A DNA stretch of 64,000 nucleotides from Hofstenia miamia (GCA_004352715.1 SCFE01000010.1:1936804-2000803); one strand, 5' to 3'; shown: positions 45,619 through 56,806, counted from the first letter of the stretch. Numbers and translations: made by a program. The notes: a model not told the origin generated them from the sequence alone.

Positions 45619-47256
45619 TTAAAATACCATTTTGTAAATTTCATAAACCTTGGCGTACAAATCACAAACGAACATAGTATTCGAATTGCACTTGGTAATT
45701 GACTGTAAAGAACGGAAGTTATCCTTACCATTACCTTTAATGGATCGAATTGTTTCCTGAGTCACAAAATTGAATATTAGCAGAAAAGATTCGTTAACAT
45801 TTACAATAAAAGACGTATCTGAGATAAAAAATCCAGAAGTAAAAGTTTGCGCATCTTGTCGGAAAACATACAATGTGTTCTTCCTGCTTAATGAACAAAA
45901 ATATATAGTTGAATTATTAAATGGAATATAAGCGATGAGATCTTTATTTTCATGAACTTTCATAGTTTCCGGTTGTTCGTCTAGATCAAACTGAATATAT
46001 TTATAATCAGAAGGACTTTTGTACTTCAAAAAATAGTTATGTCCATCATTTTTATAGCAATAGATAATGGTTTGTGCTACACACGGACTTGAACAAATTG
46101 CTGAAACAAAAGATAATTCACCAAATATTGGTGAAAAATTACATGTCATGTCTTTTCGTACCACCATTAACTTCCGGTTATTGAGCAAAAGGATGCTGCG
46201 ATCGGGCAACAAAGCTAATTTTGGGTGTAACGCAATATCACCTACCCCTGGAAATTTCCATCCATCCTCTATTTTATTTCCGGAAATCTTTAATATTTTT
46301 AACATTTTAGAGATTATTAAAACATATAAATTCCGTTGTCCGTAATCAAAACAGACATCCCGCACAAGTTCGATGTCAGTTCTGTACACAGTAGAGATCG
46401 TGCAAGTATTATGGCCATTTGGAAAAACACTCCCGTTAATATAAAACCCTAAGGGGCCGATCATTTTTGCTACATTGTCTCTAATATAGCTAGGTGTGCG
46501 TGTTGAACGTGTCAAATTGATTTTTTTCAAATGAGTTAGATAGGTTTTACTTTCAAATATTGCATGTTGCCTTCTATTTTGACATAATTTGATAGTCTTT
46601 ATTTTAGATTCATTCTGGGGAAAATGATAATCAGATTTCATGAAGTTTCCTAACTTTGTTTTTCTAACTTTTAACTCCTCAAATTCCTCTTCAATTTCAT
46701 CTAATAAAGCTTTCCGCAAGTTAGAACATTCATTCTGTTGTCTTATCAAGATATCATCCAACTCTTTTACCAACTTATCATGAAGTTTTTTAAGCTCAGA
46801 TTGCTGGACATTAAATTCATCTTCCAAAATTGCTTTTTTAGTATTTAGTAAAGACATGCTGTCTGAAAGTTCCTTTATATTTTCTTTATTTACTTGCTGG
46901 CTGTCCAACACCTCAGCCAAACATTGCTCTGATTTAACTTGACATTGAACAATGTAATTTCGATGATAGTTGGAATGTGAAGTTGCACATTCTTGACACA
47001 GGAACATATTGCATTGATATGCTTCACAGAACAAGTTCAACTCAAGGTTATGTGTCATGCACATATTTTCCACTGATAGATCATACTTTTCTGACATAGC
47101 TGCATTATGCTTTTCTAAGCAATCAGTACAATACAAAATTGAACACTTCTCACAAAAACTCTCTTCAGGGAAAGCTATGCCTTCACAATCACTGCAAAAT
47201 GCTAAATCCATTAATTTTTGAGATTTTGAATTTGACGGAAAATCAAGCTCTGCCAT
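45619..47256 (-). CDS. TRIM-like protein 3: two B-boxes, coiled coil, C-terminal propeller-like region, no RING
   Basis: 545 residues in one coding exon. B-box1-like cysteines are C21, C24, C35, C38, C43, C46 and H50; B-box2 uses C66, H69, C77, C82, C87, C90 and His near 94-98. A coiled coil covers about residues 110-220. 'DYHFPQNES', 'AICSSPCVAQT' and 'ITKCNSNTMFVCD' align with the other two paralogs. The start 'MAELDF' parallels 'MAELLE' of gene 1; on minus TTTGTTAG lies 4 bases before it, marking a probable splice acceptor, so I rejected the upstream in-frame ATG at 47271. No RING precedes the B-boxes. Family role: ubiquitin-linked or RNA-linked regulation; ligase activity is doubtful without a RING. 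Confidence 0.9.
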   Translation of the reverse strand: MAELDFPSNSKSQKLMDLAFCSDCEGIAFPEESFCEKCSILYCTDCLEKHNAAMSEKYDLSVENMCMTHNLELNLFCEAYQCNMFLCQECATSHSNYHRNYIVQCQVKSEQCLAEVLDSQQVNKENIKELSDSMSLLNTKKAILEDEFNVQQSELKKLHDKLVKELDDILIRQQNECSNLRKALLDEIEEEFEELKVRKTKLGNFMKSDYHFPQNESKIKTIKLCQNRRQHAIFESKTYLTHLKKINLTRSTRTPSYIRDNVAKMIGPLGFYINGSVFPNGHNTCTISTVYRTDIELVRDVCFDYGQRNLYVLIISKMLKILKISGNKIEDGWKFPGVGDIALHPKLALLPDRSILLLNNRKLMVVRKDMTCNFSPIFGELSFVSAICSSPCVAQTIIYCYKNDGHNYFLKYKSPSDYKYIQFDLDEQPETMKVHENKDLIAYIPFNNSTIYFCSLSRKNTLYVFRQDAQTFTSGFFISDTSFIVNVNESFLLIFNFVTQETIRSIKGNGKDNFRSLQSITKCNSNTMFVCDLYAKVYEIYKMVF

Positions 47257-47279
47257 TTTTCTAACAAACATATTAAAAT

Positions 47280-48780
47280 TACTAACAATATGTAATTTAG
47301 TTTTTTACTGTAAACTACTCTTAAATCATTTCTAAACTCCTAAATTCTTATAGTACAATTTTTTATAAAATAATGCCCATAAGCACATTCATTATTCAAG
47401 TAAATTTTGGATTTACTTGCACCCACTTTTGGCATTCTCTTAAAGCCATTTGGAACACGATAGTAAATTTAAACCCTTTTTTCTCGATCACAGTCTATTC
47501 CAGAACTCTATTCAAGGTCCAATTTGCTTAAACATTGAAACAGTTTCATGAATACTACACATATATATTATATATATATATTCCGCTAGAATAAAAATTG
47601 TACAAATTTTAGCTAAAATGGAATGAATGATATAGTGAGTAATGTCAACGGACGATATCAAATTTTAAACCATTCAATTTTGAAAAATAAATTGTTGGTG
47701 AAATTTGTTTTTTTTCAATAGTAGCAATAAGGACTTTTTATCTCCTTTGTAGTCAATGGGCTTTTCATAGAAGTTTGCGTAACTGGTACCTGGTTCCGGT
47801 CCTATATCTGGCCCCGAAAGAATTAGAGCCAGACACCAATACCAAAAAATAATAATTCGGGACAAAATGGGAAGGGACCAAAATATAATGTTTCTCTACA
47901 ACATATCTATATGTGGTATATATTTATTATATATTAAGAATTCAATTTGTTTAAAAATAATACATTTAGTAATAACTTCATCAACCACTTCGATGTGTTG
48001 ATCTTCAGCCACATAATTTAGTTTGTTTTAGTTAGTTACATTGTATATTTTTGTGGGCAATTTATAAAACCCAACTTTATATGTCATTGTAAATTAAACG
48101 ACTTCCAGGAACAAAAGTTGATTTTCAGGACTGGGACCAAAGAAAACTTTTGGTACAGAGATCGGGTGGGACCACATAGTTATGTATTTACCATGTATTG
48201 GCATGTTTATTAGATTCCCATATGTAGTAATAGTAGATGACATTTGAAATAATGGCTCTGTATTCTAAACAGCAAGTGATTCAAAATATTTGGCAGTGGG
48301 TGTGTTGTAGGGTTTTAAAAATTGTCATATAACAAATAATATGGAGAATTAGAATTCCACAATTGTTTTCGTCCCGGGGTTCTTTAGATGAACAATTTGG
48401 GGAGTAAAAAATAAAGCGTGGAACAATATGGGCCAAATGTCAGCACGTGAATATGCGGCAGTTCACAAAAACCTGCTCCACTGCCATTTCTGGCCTAAGA
48501 CCAAATCAAAAACTAGAACTAAAAAAANACATTTCTCATTACATGCATTTTTTAAGCATAAGCACCAAAATTTTACAAAACATTTAAATGTAATTGAATA
48601 AGAGGAATTGTAAATGAAGTGTGATCTAAAGTTGAATTATCTGTGTGCAAACACAAGGACTTCTAAAAAGTATATAGAATCCCTTGATCCAACCACATGA
48701 CACTTACAATCATTGAGCTTTAGTGATGGTGCCAAAATGAAATTTACTTTCCTACAGGACTTTATGGTCTACCTGTATAT
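47280..48780. other. 5' flank of TRIM-like gene 3 and noncoding DNA
   Basis: The leader exon of gene 3 may lie here but cannot be placed. A single n occurs at 48528. A short minus-strand frame with a 2A-like phrase at about 47760-47870 is discussed in findings. Confidence 0.4.
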
Positions 48781-48781
48781 G

Positions 48782-48784
<3 letters not shown>

Positions 48785-48820
<36 letters not shown>

Positions 48821-48984
48821 TTGTCCTACGCTTCTGAATTTTCAGCTTCATACATTGGGGAAGCAAAAACAAGTATGTTTAATGAACAAGTATAGCCACA
48901 ACTTTTTACCATTACCACAAGAAAATTTGAAAATTACAATATATATATATATATATATACATAGTTTTATATTTATATATATAT
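48785..48984. repeat. (TA)n microsatellites
   Basis: TA tracts at about 48785-48819 and 48939-48984, the second abutting dispersed-repeat copy B. Confidence 0.9.
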
Positions 48985-49145
48985 AGTTTTTGAAAGAATA
49001 CAAATACCATTAGCCTTTTTTGTGGTATTGAAACAGGTAGAAAAACTAAACAGATTTTCAAGCCACTATCCAAATGCAATTCTTATACAAATAATATCTA
49101 AGTTTAGTAAAATCAATCGTGAACAAATATTTACTAATGTATACT
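48985..49145. repeat. Dispersed repeat, copy B
   Basis: Direct homologue of 25447-25615; begins at the end of a TA microsatellite. Confidence 0.75.
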
Positions 49146-49937
49146 GCGACCAATTAGCGTTTTTCAAAATTCGACCAAAGGTACATGTATTTTGCCATAT
49201 TCAAACATAAACTATCAAAGTAGTAACTTAATGACATAATTTGCTTCACACGATTACAATTTTTGTTACATTATTGACGCTTGAAGTAGGTTTAAATTCT
49301 ATATAAATATAATATTTGCTCATTGGGTGTCCCAGTTTTTATAATTCTGTCAAGTATTATGTCAAAAGTCTCAATTTTGGTCCAAAATAATTTATATGAA
49401 ATTCAGAATTTTGCCGGCAACGCTGTTGGATTTCAGTAATTTTTTCATGCATGCCCTTGCTTAAGAATATATTTATTTATAGGTTCTTCGTGCGCTGGGC
49501 CGAATTAATTCATCAATCTTTCTCCTAAAAGAGTCTATGTCATAGAAGAACTATCATAGATAAAACTATGAATGATTTGTTAATAGATTTGGATTTTTCG
49601 GGTAAATTAAATGTTCTAGATTGTAGATGTGTCAAGTTGTCATCATGTCATGATTAATTATAGTGGAATTCCAAATAAATTTGATACATATCTTGTTATT
49701 CTATTTTGTGATTTTCAAATATTTTTTCAATTGTTCATTTGAAGGTAAATGTTTTTGACAAATCCATTGGCTGTACACATGTATATCATCTTGCAGAAAT
49801 TAAAATTCTCTATTTCATGAATTAGAAATGTCGATGTATTTTACGTCGGTTGACATCTACTTGAACCAGTGGTGTAGTCCTAAAGTTTTAAGTGGGAGAA
49901 CGCCCTTTTTCATACAATGTAAAAATTTCTAAGCTTG

Positions 49938-49938
<1 letters not shown>

Positions 49939-49975
<37 letters not shown>

Positions 49976-50000
49976 GTATATATATATATATATATATACA
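49939..50000. repeat. (TA)n microsatellite
   Basis: TA repeat with a TTTATATG interruption. Confidence 0.95.
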
Positions 50001-50179
50001 ATTTACTTGTGTAGTTTTAATATACATTGCAAATATAATTTACCGGCTGTTGCTAGCCTACCACCGGCTCCAGTCTTAAACTTTCCGGCTTTTTCCAGCT
50101 CTTCTGTAACTACCTCACACTGACGACGTAATTTGGTCAGAGAAAGCCGTGCGAAAAGATTTTAGCATCTTCGTGTTTT

Positions 50180-50205
50180 GTTGGTTTTTGCACACAAAAA
50201 CCAAC
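50180..50205. repeat. Perfect 11-bp stem, 4-base loop hairpin
   Basis: GTTGGTTTTTG, CACA, CAAAAACCAAC: a perfect inverted repeat in noncoding DNA. Confidence 0.9.
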
Positions 50206-50449
50206 CAACTAAATATTGGCCAATCAGGATAAGAGCTTTTTCGATTTAAATTCACTAAAACTACTCGAAATCAGATTAGGATAGAAACTCCACTAAAAAA
50301 GAGGTCAGGTATTAGTGGTAGTGTAATGAATTCGAAATTCGAGATAAAAAGCTTTGCTGATGAAAATGAAAAAATTAATAATGACGTTGAGCCTGACAAT
50401 TTTGTGAAAATTTTGTAGTCGAATTTGATAGATATTGCAATGAATCATT

Positions 50450-51166
50450 ATTTGATTTTTAATAAAATCAGAATATTTGCGTTCGTGCTCTTGGTGTCTA
50501 TATTACATCTAAATTGTCATGGTCTCGGTCACCATATTGATAAAAAAATCTCAAAATCTTGTAAGGTATTTTTTTATCAGAAGATCTCTTCCATTTAACA
50601 CACAAAAAACTGTAAATTAATGTTATAAAATTCAATGGTTCTTTCTATTTTAATGCACGCTTAATCCACATGGATTGTGATTATCACAGATGTGCTTAAA
50701 GTCGAACGTTTTCAATCAATGTGTACAAAGTGGATAACTACTGGCATTTCATATAAAACTCGTCTCCCGATATCTCTAAAATTCCGAATAAATGATTTGT
50801 TATTCATTAATAATTTAATTAATTACAAATATGACACAAATATTTTTCGCTTTATTCTCCAAACTATAAGAACATACGTTCTCAAGATCTAATGTTATTC
50901 CGAGTTAAGAAAACTTGTAAGCAAAAGACAGAATTGTTTTATTTTAATTGTATATGTCGTTTGGTTAATTTTCTTCAAAGAACAGCTAACATTAATATAT
51001 TTTAGGAAACTTCAATATTTCTGTTTGAATATGCATTTCAATATATCAACCTTAAATAAGCTATCATTGCTTAAATTTTTTGTTTGTTTTTGCACGACTT
51101 GTATTTATAATTTAAATTCCGTTTTTTACTTCTAATTTGTAGTACCATTATTATGGCATAAAAGCA

Positions 51167-51227
<61 letters not shown>

Positions 51228-51235
51228 TCTTCTCA
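50450..51235 (+). pseudogene. LINE 3' end: post-RT region, 3' UTR and (ATT)n tail
   Basis: Plus-strand frames give 'KSCKVFFYQKISSI', 'NSMVLSILMHA' and 'LKVERFQSMCTKWI' with 'FRINDLLFINNLINYKYD', matching the region just after the RT domain in CR1/L1-like LINEs. An AT-rich 3' UTR leads to a (TTA/ATT)n tract at about 51170-51226, the type of short tandem tail many LINEs end in. The 5' part is missing, as in a truncated insertion. Confidence 0.65.
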
Positions 51236-51261
51236 CAGCTTCATGCTGGTATCCCTCTCAG

Positions 51262-52261
51262 NNNNNNNNNNNNNNNNNNNNNNNNNNNNNNNNNNNNNNN
51301 NNNNNNNNNNNNNNNNNNNNNNNNNNNNNNNNNNNNNNNNNNNNNNNNNNNNNNNNNNNNNNNNNNNNNNNNNNNNNNNNNNNNNNNNNNNNNNNNNNNN
51401 NNNNNNNNNNNNNNNNNNNNNNNNNNNNNNNNNNNNNNNNNNNNNNNNNNNNNNNNNNNNNNNNNNNNNNNNNNNNNNNNNNNNNNNNNNNNNNNNNNNN
51501 NNNNNNNNNNNNNNNNNNNNNNNNNNNNNNNNNNNNNNNNNNNNNNNNNNNNNNNNNNNNNNNNNNNNNNNNNNNNNNNNNNNNNNNNNNNNNNNNNNNN
51601 NNNNNNNNNNNNNNNNNNNNNNNNNNNNNNNNNNNNNNNNNNNNNNNNNNNNNNNNNNNNNNNNNNNNNNNNNNNNNNNNNNNNNNNNNNNNNNNNNNNN
51701 NNNNNNNNNNNNNNNNNNNNNNNNNNNNNNNNNNNNNNNNNNNNNNNNNNNNNNNNNNNNNNNNNNNNNNNNNNNNNNNNNNNNNNNNNNNNNNNNNNNN
51801 NNNNNNNNNNNNNNNNNNNNNNNNNNNNNNNNNNNNNNNNNNNNNNNNNNNNNNNNNNNNNNNNNNNNNNNNNNNNNNNNNNNNNNNNNNNNNNNNNNNN
51901 NNNNNNNNNNNNNNNNNNNNNNNNNNNNNNNNNNNNNNNNNNNNNNNNNNNNNNNNNNNNNNNNNNNNNNNNNNNNNNNNNNNNNNNNNNNNNNNNNNNN
52001 NNNNNNNNNNNNNNNNNNNNNNNNNNNNNNNNNNNNNNNNNNNNNNNNNNNNNNNNNNNNNNNNNNNNNNNNNNNNNNNNNNNNNNNNNNNNNNNNNNNN
52101 NNNNNNNNNNNNNNNNNNNNNNNNNNNNNNNNNNNNNNNNNNNNNNNNNNNNNNNNNNNNNNNNNNNNNNNNNNNNNNNNNNNNNNNNNNNNNNNNNNNN
52201 NNNNNNNNNNNNNNNNNNNNNNNNNNNNNNNNNNNNNNNNNNNNNNNNNNNNNNNNNNNNN
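51262..52261. other. Assembly gap (exactly 1000 N)
   Basis: Placeholder-sized gap to the left of a small contig. Confidence 0.99.
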
Positions 52262-54047
52262 CGGGGTGGCTGTAAAATTTACTGGCAATTCATGCTATTT
52301 CGTGCAGTGCCTCCAAACCAAAATGGATAAAAGCGAGATTTTCTAAGAGAAGAAGCGGTGATATTTCCGAAAATTGCTTGAAACTACAAGAATTTTTTGA
52401 AAAAAAATGTAACTTGTTACATGTCACTTCTATGCAATTTTATTCCGGCCGTAAATGTCGAATTTTATATCTTTAATGAACAAATAAATGAATCATAATG
52501 TCTGTGGTTGCAACCACAAAAATACTATAAGGAAAATTTATTGAAACCAATATTTAGAAATTGGATTTTGGTTAATATTGCAAAAGTTATTTCTTTTGCA
52601 AAGTTTATTCGAGAAGGAATGAATCCTCAGAAATATAAATCAATTTAAGTTTTAGAAGCATTTCGGACAATTTCGAGTAGATGATTACGTCATTTTAGGC
52701 CAAGTACTCATGTATTTTATCGGGTATTGCGCCAGTGTGGATTATAAACTGGTTGATATAGTTAATTATTTATAGAATGGTATCATTCACTTCACTGGAA
52801 CAACTACAGGGTGCCCACTTAAAAGTAGTCTGGTTTCTCGATAGGTTAATTTAGTTGATGGTCTCGATAGGCCGTAGGCCAATATACTAAATATCTTATC
52901 TTTCTCTAAAAAATTTTTTCCAAATTAAGCTTCTTTATTTTATAAAATAGGCTGTAGGCCAATATACGATTTTTGGCCGCAGCAAAGAATAGTGATTGTG
53001 GAAGCTTATCTGTGCACTGGATCAATTAATGAAATGCAACAGGCATTCGTGAAAACATACTAAAATTGCCTGACAAATATAAACGTCTTCAGTATTGCTA
53101 GTGGCTGCTGAATTTGGTTGGACCCACTGCTGTACTTTATGTTGAGTGAAGAATGCTTCGCTTATCAGGATATGTAAATTCTCAGAACACCGTTATTGGT
53201 TTTCTGAAAATCTGCACGTAATTCCCGAAACACCACTGCATGACTTGAAAATTGGTGTTTGGTGCGCAGCTTCAGGAACTAAGATAGTCGGGCCAAATTT
53301 TTTAATCTAATGTGAATACTGACGTTTATCTACACACCTTGGAACTGACACCACAAGATGAAATTAAATTCTTTTTCCAGCAAGATGGCTCTACATGTCA
53401 CACATCTGACACGAGTTCGACATGTTTACGGAAGAGAGAACAGTAAGCAAAGAGGTATGGACACCACGTTCCGGACTTGTCATCATGTGATGTTTATTTT
53501 TGGGGAACTATAAAAGAAAAAGCTTATCCAAGTAATCCTTCCAATTTAGCTTAACTAAAGGAGAACATTACCAACACTATCAGGAGAATCACCAGAGAAG
53601 AGCTACGAGTAGTATTTGCAAATATTAATCGTGCACAGAAATGCATAGATGTCAACGGGGAGCACTTCCAACATCGTTTACAACATTACAGGTAATTTAA
53701 ACTATTACATTTTCTGGGCTACTTTTAAGTGGGCGACCGTGTACTAAGCAATCTTACCTTTTCTATAGTAAAGACTGGTAGCCCTCGACCGCATTTGGAA
53801 AGTTAAATAAACAGAAACTGTCGATATTCATTAGAGAACGTCATAAATACGATCTTTTCCCAAATTATAATAAGATATTTCATTAATAGTATCAAAGGAT
53901 TTTGAAAAAAGCCTTAGGATCATGTTTCTTAGAATGCTTTTGTTTTGCGAAAGTTTCTAATAGTGATGCTCTATCACATGTCATTAACTGCAAATTAAAT
54001 ATAAATTAACTATATATAAATTAACTATAAATTAAATTATAGATAAA
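52262..54047. repeat. 1786-bp contig, reverse complement of 22787-24807
   Basis: Isolated between two 1000-N gaps. It matches the other segment over its whole length apart from SNPs, a 35-bp expansion at its right end and one deletion of about 268 bp. It probably represents the other haplotype placed here wrongly. Confidence 0.95.
52807..53742 (+). mobile_element. mariner-like transposon, deleted allele (936 bp)
   Basis: Same terminal repeats and TA flanks (52805-52806, 53743-53744) as the 1204-bp element, but lacking about 268 bp of the transposase between the helix-turn-helix and catalytic parts. The junction is near 53059-53062. Confidence 0.85.
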
Positions 54048-55047
54048 NNNNNNNNNNNNNNNNNNNNNNNNNNNNNNNNNNNNNNNNNNNNNNNNNNNNN
54101 NNNNNNNNNNNNNNNNNNNNNNNNNNNNNNNNNNNNNNNNNNNNNNNNNNNNNNNNNNNNNNNNNNNNNNNNNNNNNNNNNNNNNNNNNNNNNNNNNNNN
54201 NNNNNNNNNNNNNNNNNNNNNNNNNNNNNNNNNNNNNNNNNNNNNNNNNNNNNNNNNNNNNNNNNNNNNNNNNNNNNNNNNNNNNNNNNNNNNNNNNNNN
54301 NNNNNNNNNNNNNNNNNNNNNNNNNNNNNNNNNNNNNNNNNNNNNNNNNNNNNNNNNNNNNNNNNNNNNNNNNNNNNNNNNNNNNNNNNNNNNNNNNNNN
54401 NNNNNNNNNNNNNNNNNNNNNNNNNNNNNNNNNNNNNNNNNNNNNNNNNNNNNNNNNNNNNNNNNNNNNNNNNNNNNNNNNNNNNNNNNNNNNNNNNNNN
54501 NNNNNNNNNNNNNNNNNNNNNNNNNNNNNNNNNNNNNNNNNNNNNNNNNNNNNNNNNNNNNNNNNNNNNNNNNNNNNNNNNNNNNNNNNNNNNNNNNNNN
54601 NNNNNNNNNNNNNNNNNNNNNNNNNNNNNNNNNNNNNNNNNNNNNNNNNNNNNNNNNNNNNNNNNNNNNNNNNNNNNNNNNNNNNNNNNNNNNNNNNNNN
54701 NNNNNNNNNNNNNNNNNNNNNNNNNNNNNNNNNNNNNNNNNNNNNNNNNNNNNNNNNNNNNNNNNNNNNNNNNNNNNNNNNNNNNNNNNNNNNNNNNNNN
54801 NNNNNNNNNNNNNNNNNNNNNNNNNNNNNNNNNNNNNNNNNNNNNNNNNNNNNNNNNNNNNNNNNNNNNNNNNNNNNNNNNNNNNNNNNNNNNNNNNNNN
54901 NNNNNNNNNNNNNNNNNNNNNNNNNNNNNNNNNNNNNNNNNNNNNNNNNNNNNNNNNNNNNNNNNNNNNNNNNNNNNNNNNNNNNNNNNNNNNNNNNNNN
55001 NNNNNNNNNNNNNNNNNNNNNNNNNNNNNNNNNNNNNNNNNNNNNNN
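54048..55047. other. Assembly gap (exactly 1000 N)
   Basis: Placeholder-sized gap to the right of the small contig. Confidence 0.99.
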
Positions 55048-56225
55048 ATATAATATATATATACATTTCCTGCTTTTTGCTATGGAAAATGCAAAAACCT
55101 TACATTTGACGGGAAATGGCCCAAAATTTCTAAGGCTGGAATCGCACTTTTTCCCCAAAATACCTATTTATTGGATATTTCTCTCGCAGTATTCAGTCGA
55201 ACTTACCCATTTTAAATAACCGTAATAATCGTAGTATGATCATACTTAAACCTAATAAACGTAATATGAATAGTCTTAATTATATCTATCTTATTACGTT
55301 CGTATTAATATTACAAATCGTATATTTCCTATTAAGATCGTATTATTCGTATTATATTGTATCCCAATAAAATGAAATCTGCTTAAAACTGATTATACTG
55401 CATTTTACATGGATTTTGCATGTGACATGGGAAATCATGGATGTTACATGTCACTACATGGAATGTCTTCCATGTCACATTGTCATGCATGTACATCCAT
55501 CCCATAGAAGTGAATACAACTAAAACTTTAAAGTTTATATATTTTACTTTTTTACCCTTACTTCCACTTTAAAGTGCTTGAAACATTGATTTTCTTTAAA
55601 GTAGCGTAAATTTTCTCGAAAGAATAAATAAATGCAATTCTTACAACAGCATTCTCTTTAAAGTTACGTAATGTATAACTTACAAGCAATATCATATATT
55701 GACCATAAACTAAAAAACTAAAATATTAAGACATAACAGTCACAATCCAATAAACAACAAATGACAGAAATAATAAAAAACTATTAATGCAATTTCTAAA
55801 ATAATTTTTATCCCATGTATTAAAGATAGCAGTCAGAATCAATTTTCGTACGCCATCGCGTGACAGAAACATTTCGCAGAAGGAATATTTTATGTAATGC
55901 TTGTTTTAATGTTTGTAAGTTCCCGCGCTCTTTTTCTGCACGTTCTATCAATGATAGCGACAGTTAAATTCATTCCTGATCAGTCACTGATGAAATTTGT
56001 GCGCATGCACGTATTGGAAAAGTTTGCTATGCAAATGCAAACATTCATATCAAATTGATCTTTAAAGAAAGATATTTGAGATGTAATTTGACGAACTCAA
56101 AAAAACCTGGACAGCTTTGCAATTCTATAAAAATCCGTGCTTGACCTCAACAAATATCCAATTGACGATCTCAAAGATCAACTATATCTGCAGCAGGTTA
56201 GTGATTCTATAAGTTGAAATACTTA
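55048..56225. other. Noncoding stretch with short palindromic motifs
   Basis: Contains a CATG-rich patch (about 55405-55500) and four CTTTAAAG palindromes (55523-55663). No gene seen. Confidence 0.5.
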
Positions 56226-56230
56226 TTAGA

Positions 56231-56290
56231 ATCTCATGTTTTAAATTTAGGGGGAGGGAGATAAGGCACAATTACCTAAATTTTCAATTA
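56231..56290. repeat. Direct repeat, left copy, flanking a Penelope 3' end
   Basis: About 60 bp (TCATGTTTTAAATT, AGGGGGA, ATAAGGCACAA, TACCTAAATTTTCA) recur at 56652-56713 with about five substitutions. Confidence 0.85.
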
Positions 56291-56344
56291 GTTACGCATG
56301 ATGAGGAGTGTATATATACAGTATATATATATATAATATTGTGC

Positions 56345-56650
56345 TCAATTTAATGTTAACCGGTTTCGATTCGAAAATCATCATCAGAATACAAAAATTG
56401 TGGGAATAATATTTAAATATACTACATTAAAATTTAATGATGTTTAAGTGTTCATGCTCTTAGAATAAATTTAATATGCTCATATTACTTTGTTGCTTGT
56501 TCAATAATTGATCTTTGTTATGGTTCTTACTTATTAAGGCTTCTGCAATCTTTGTATTAGGTGTTCTCATTATTATATTAAAATTGTTCTTTCTAGCATG
56601 ATGTTGATGCATATATATTTCTGACATTTGATGACCTTATAGATGCTCAT
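56345..56650 (-). pseudogene. Penelope-like element 3' end: GIY-YIG endonuclease tail and 3' UTR
   Basis: On minus, 'HQMSEIYMHQHHARKNNFNI' and 'TPNTKIAEALISKNHNKDQL' then 'LNKQQSN' resemble the end of the GIY-YIG endonuclease of Penelope elements (pattern xxRxxEAlxIxxxxxxLN). It is followed by a 3' segment with CTGATGA (56387-56381) and GAAA (56367-56364) separated by a short self-complementary GATT/AATC stem. That is the layout of the hammerhead-ribozyme core known in Penelope-like elements. The cleavage-side strand is not recognisable. The RT part is absent. Confidence 0.6.
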
Positions 56651-56651
56651 T

Positions 56652-56713
56652 GATCTCATGTTTTAAATTGAGGGGGATGGATATAAGGCACAAGTACCTA
56701 AATTTTCATTAAT
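56652..56713. repeat. Direct repeat, right copy
   Basis: Partner of 56231-56290. Confidence 0.85.
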
Positions 56714-56765
56714 TATATATATATATTAATTATATATAATTAATGAAATAATATAATAATATATA

Positions 56766-56806
<41 letters not shown>

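Noticed and set aside
52262-54047. Genuine 28-kb-spaced inverted duplication
   Set aside because: Placement between two 1000-N gaps, high identity including unique flanks, and one clean indel fit an allelic contig better; kept only as a possibility to test.
51233-55158. Long frames across the two 1000-N gaps
   Set aside because: Composed almost entirely of unknown residues.
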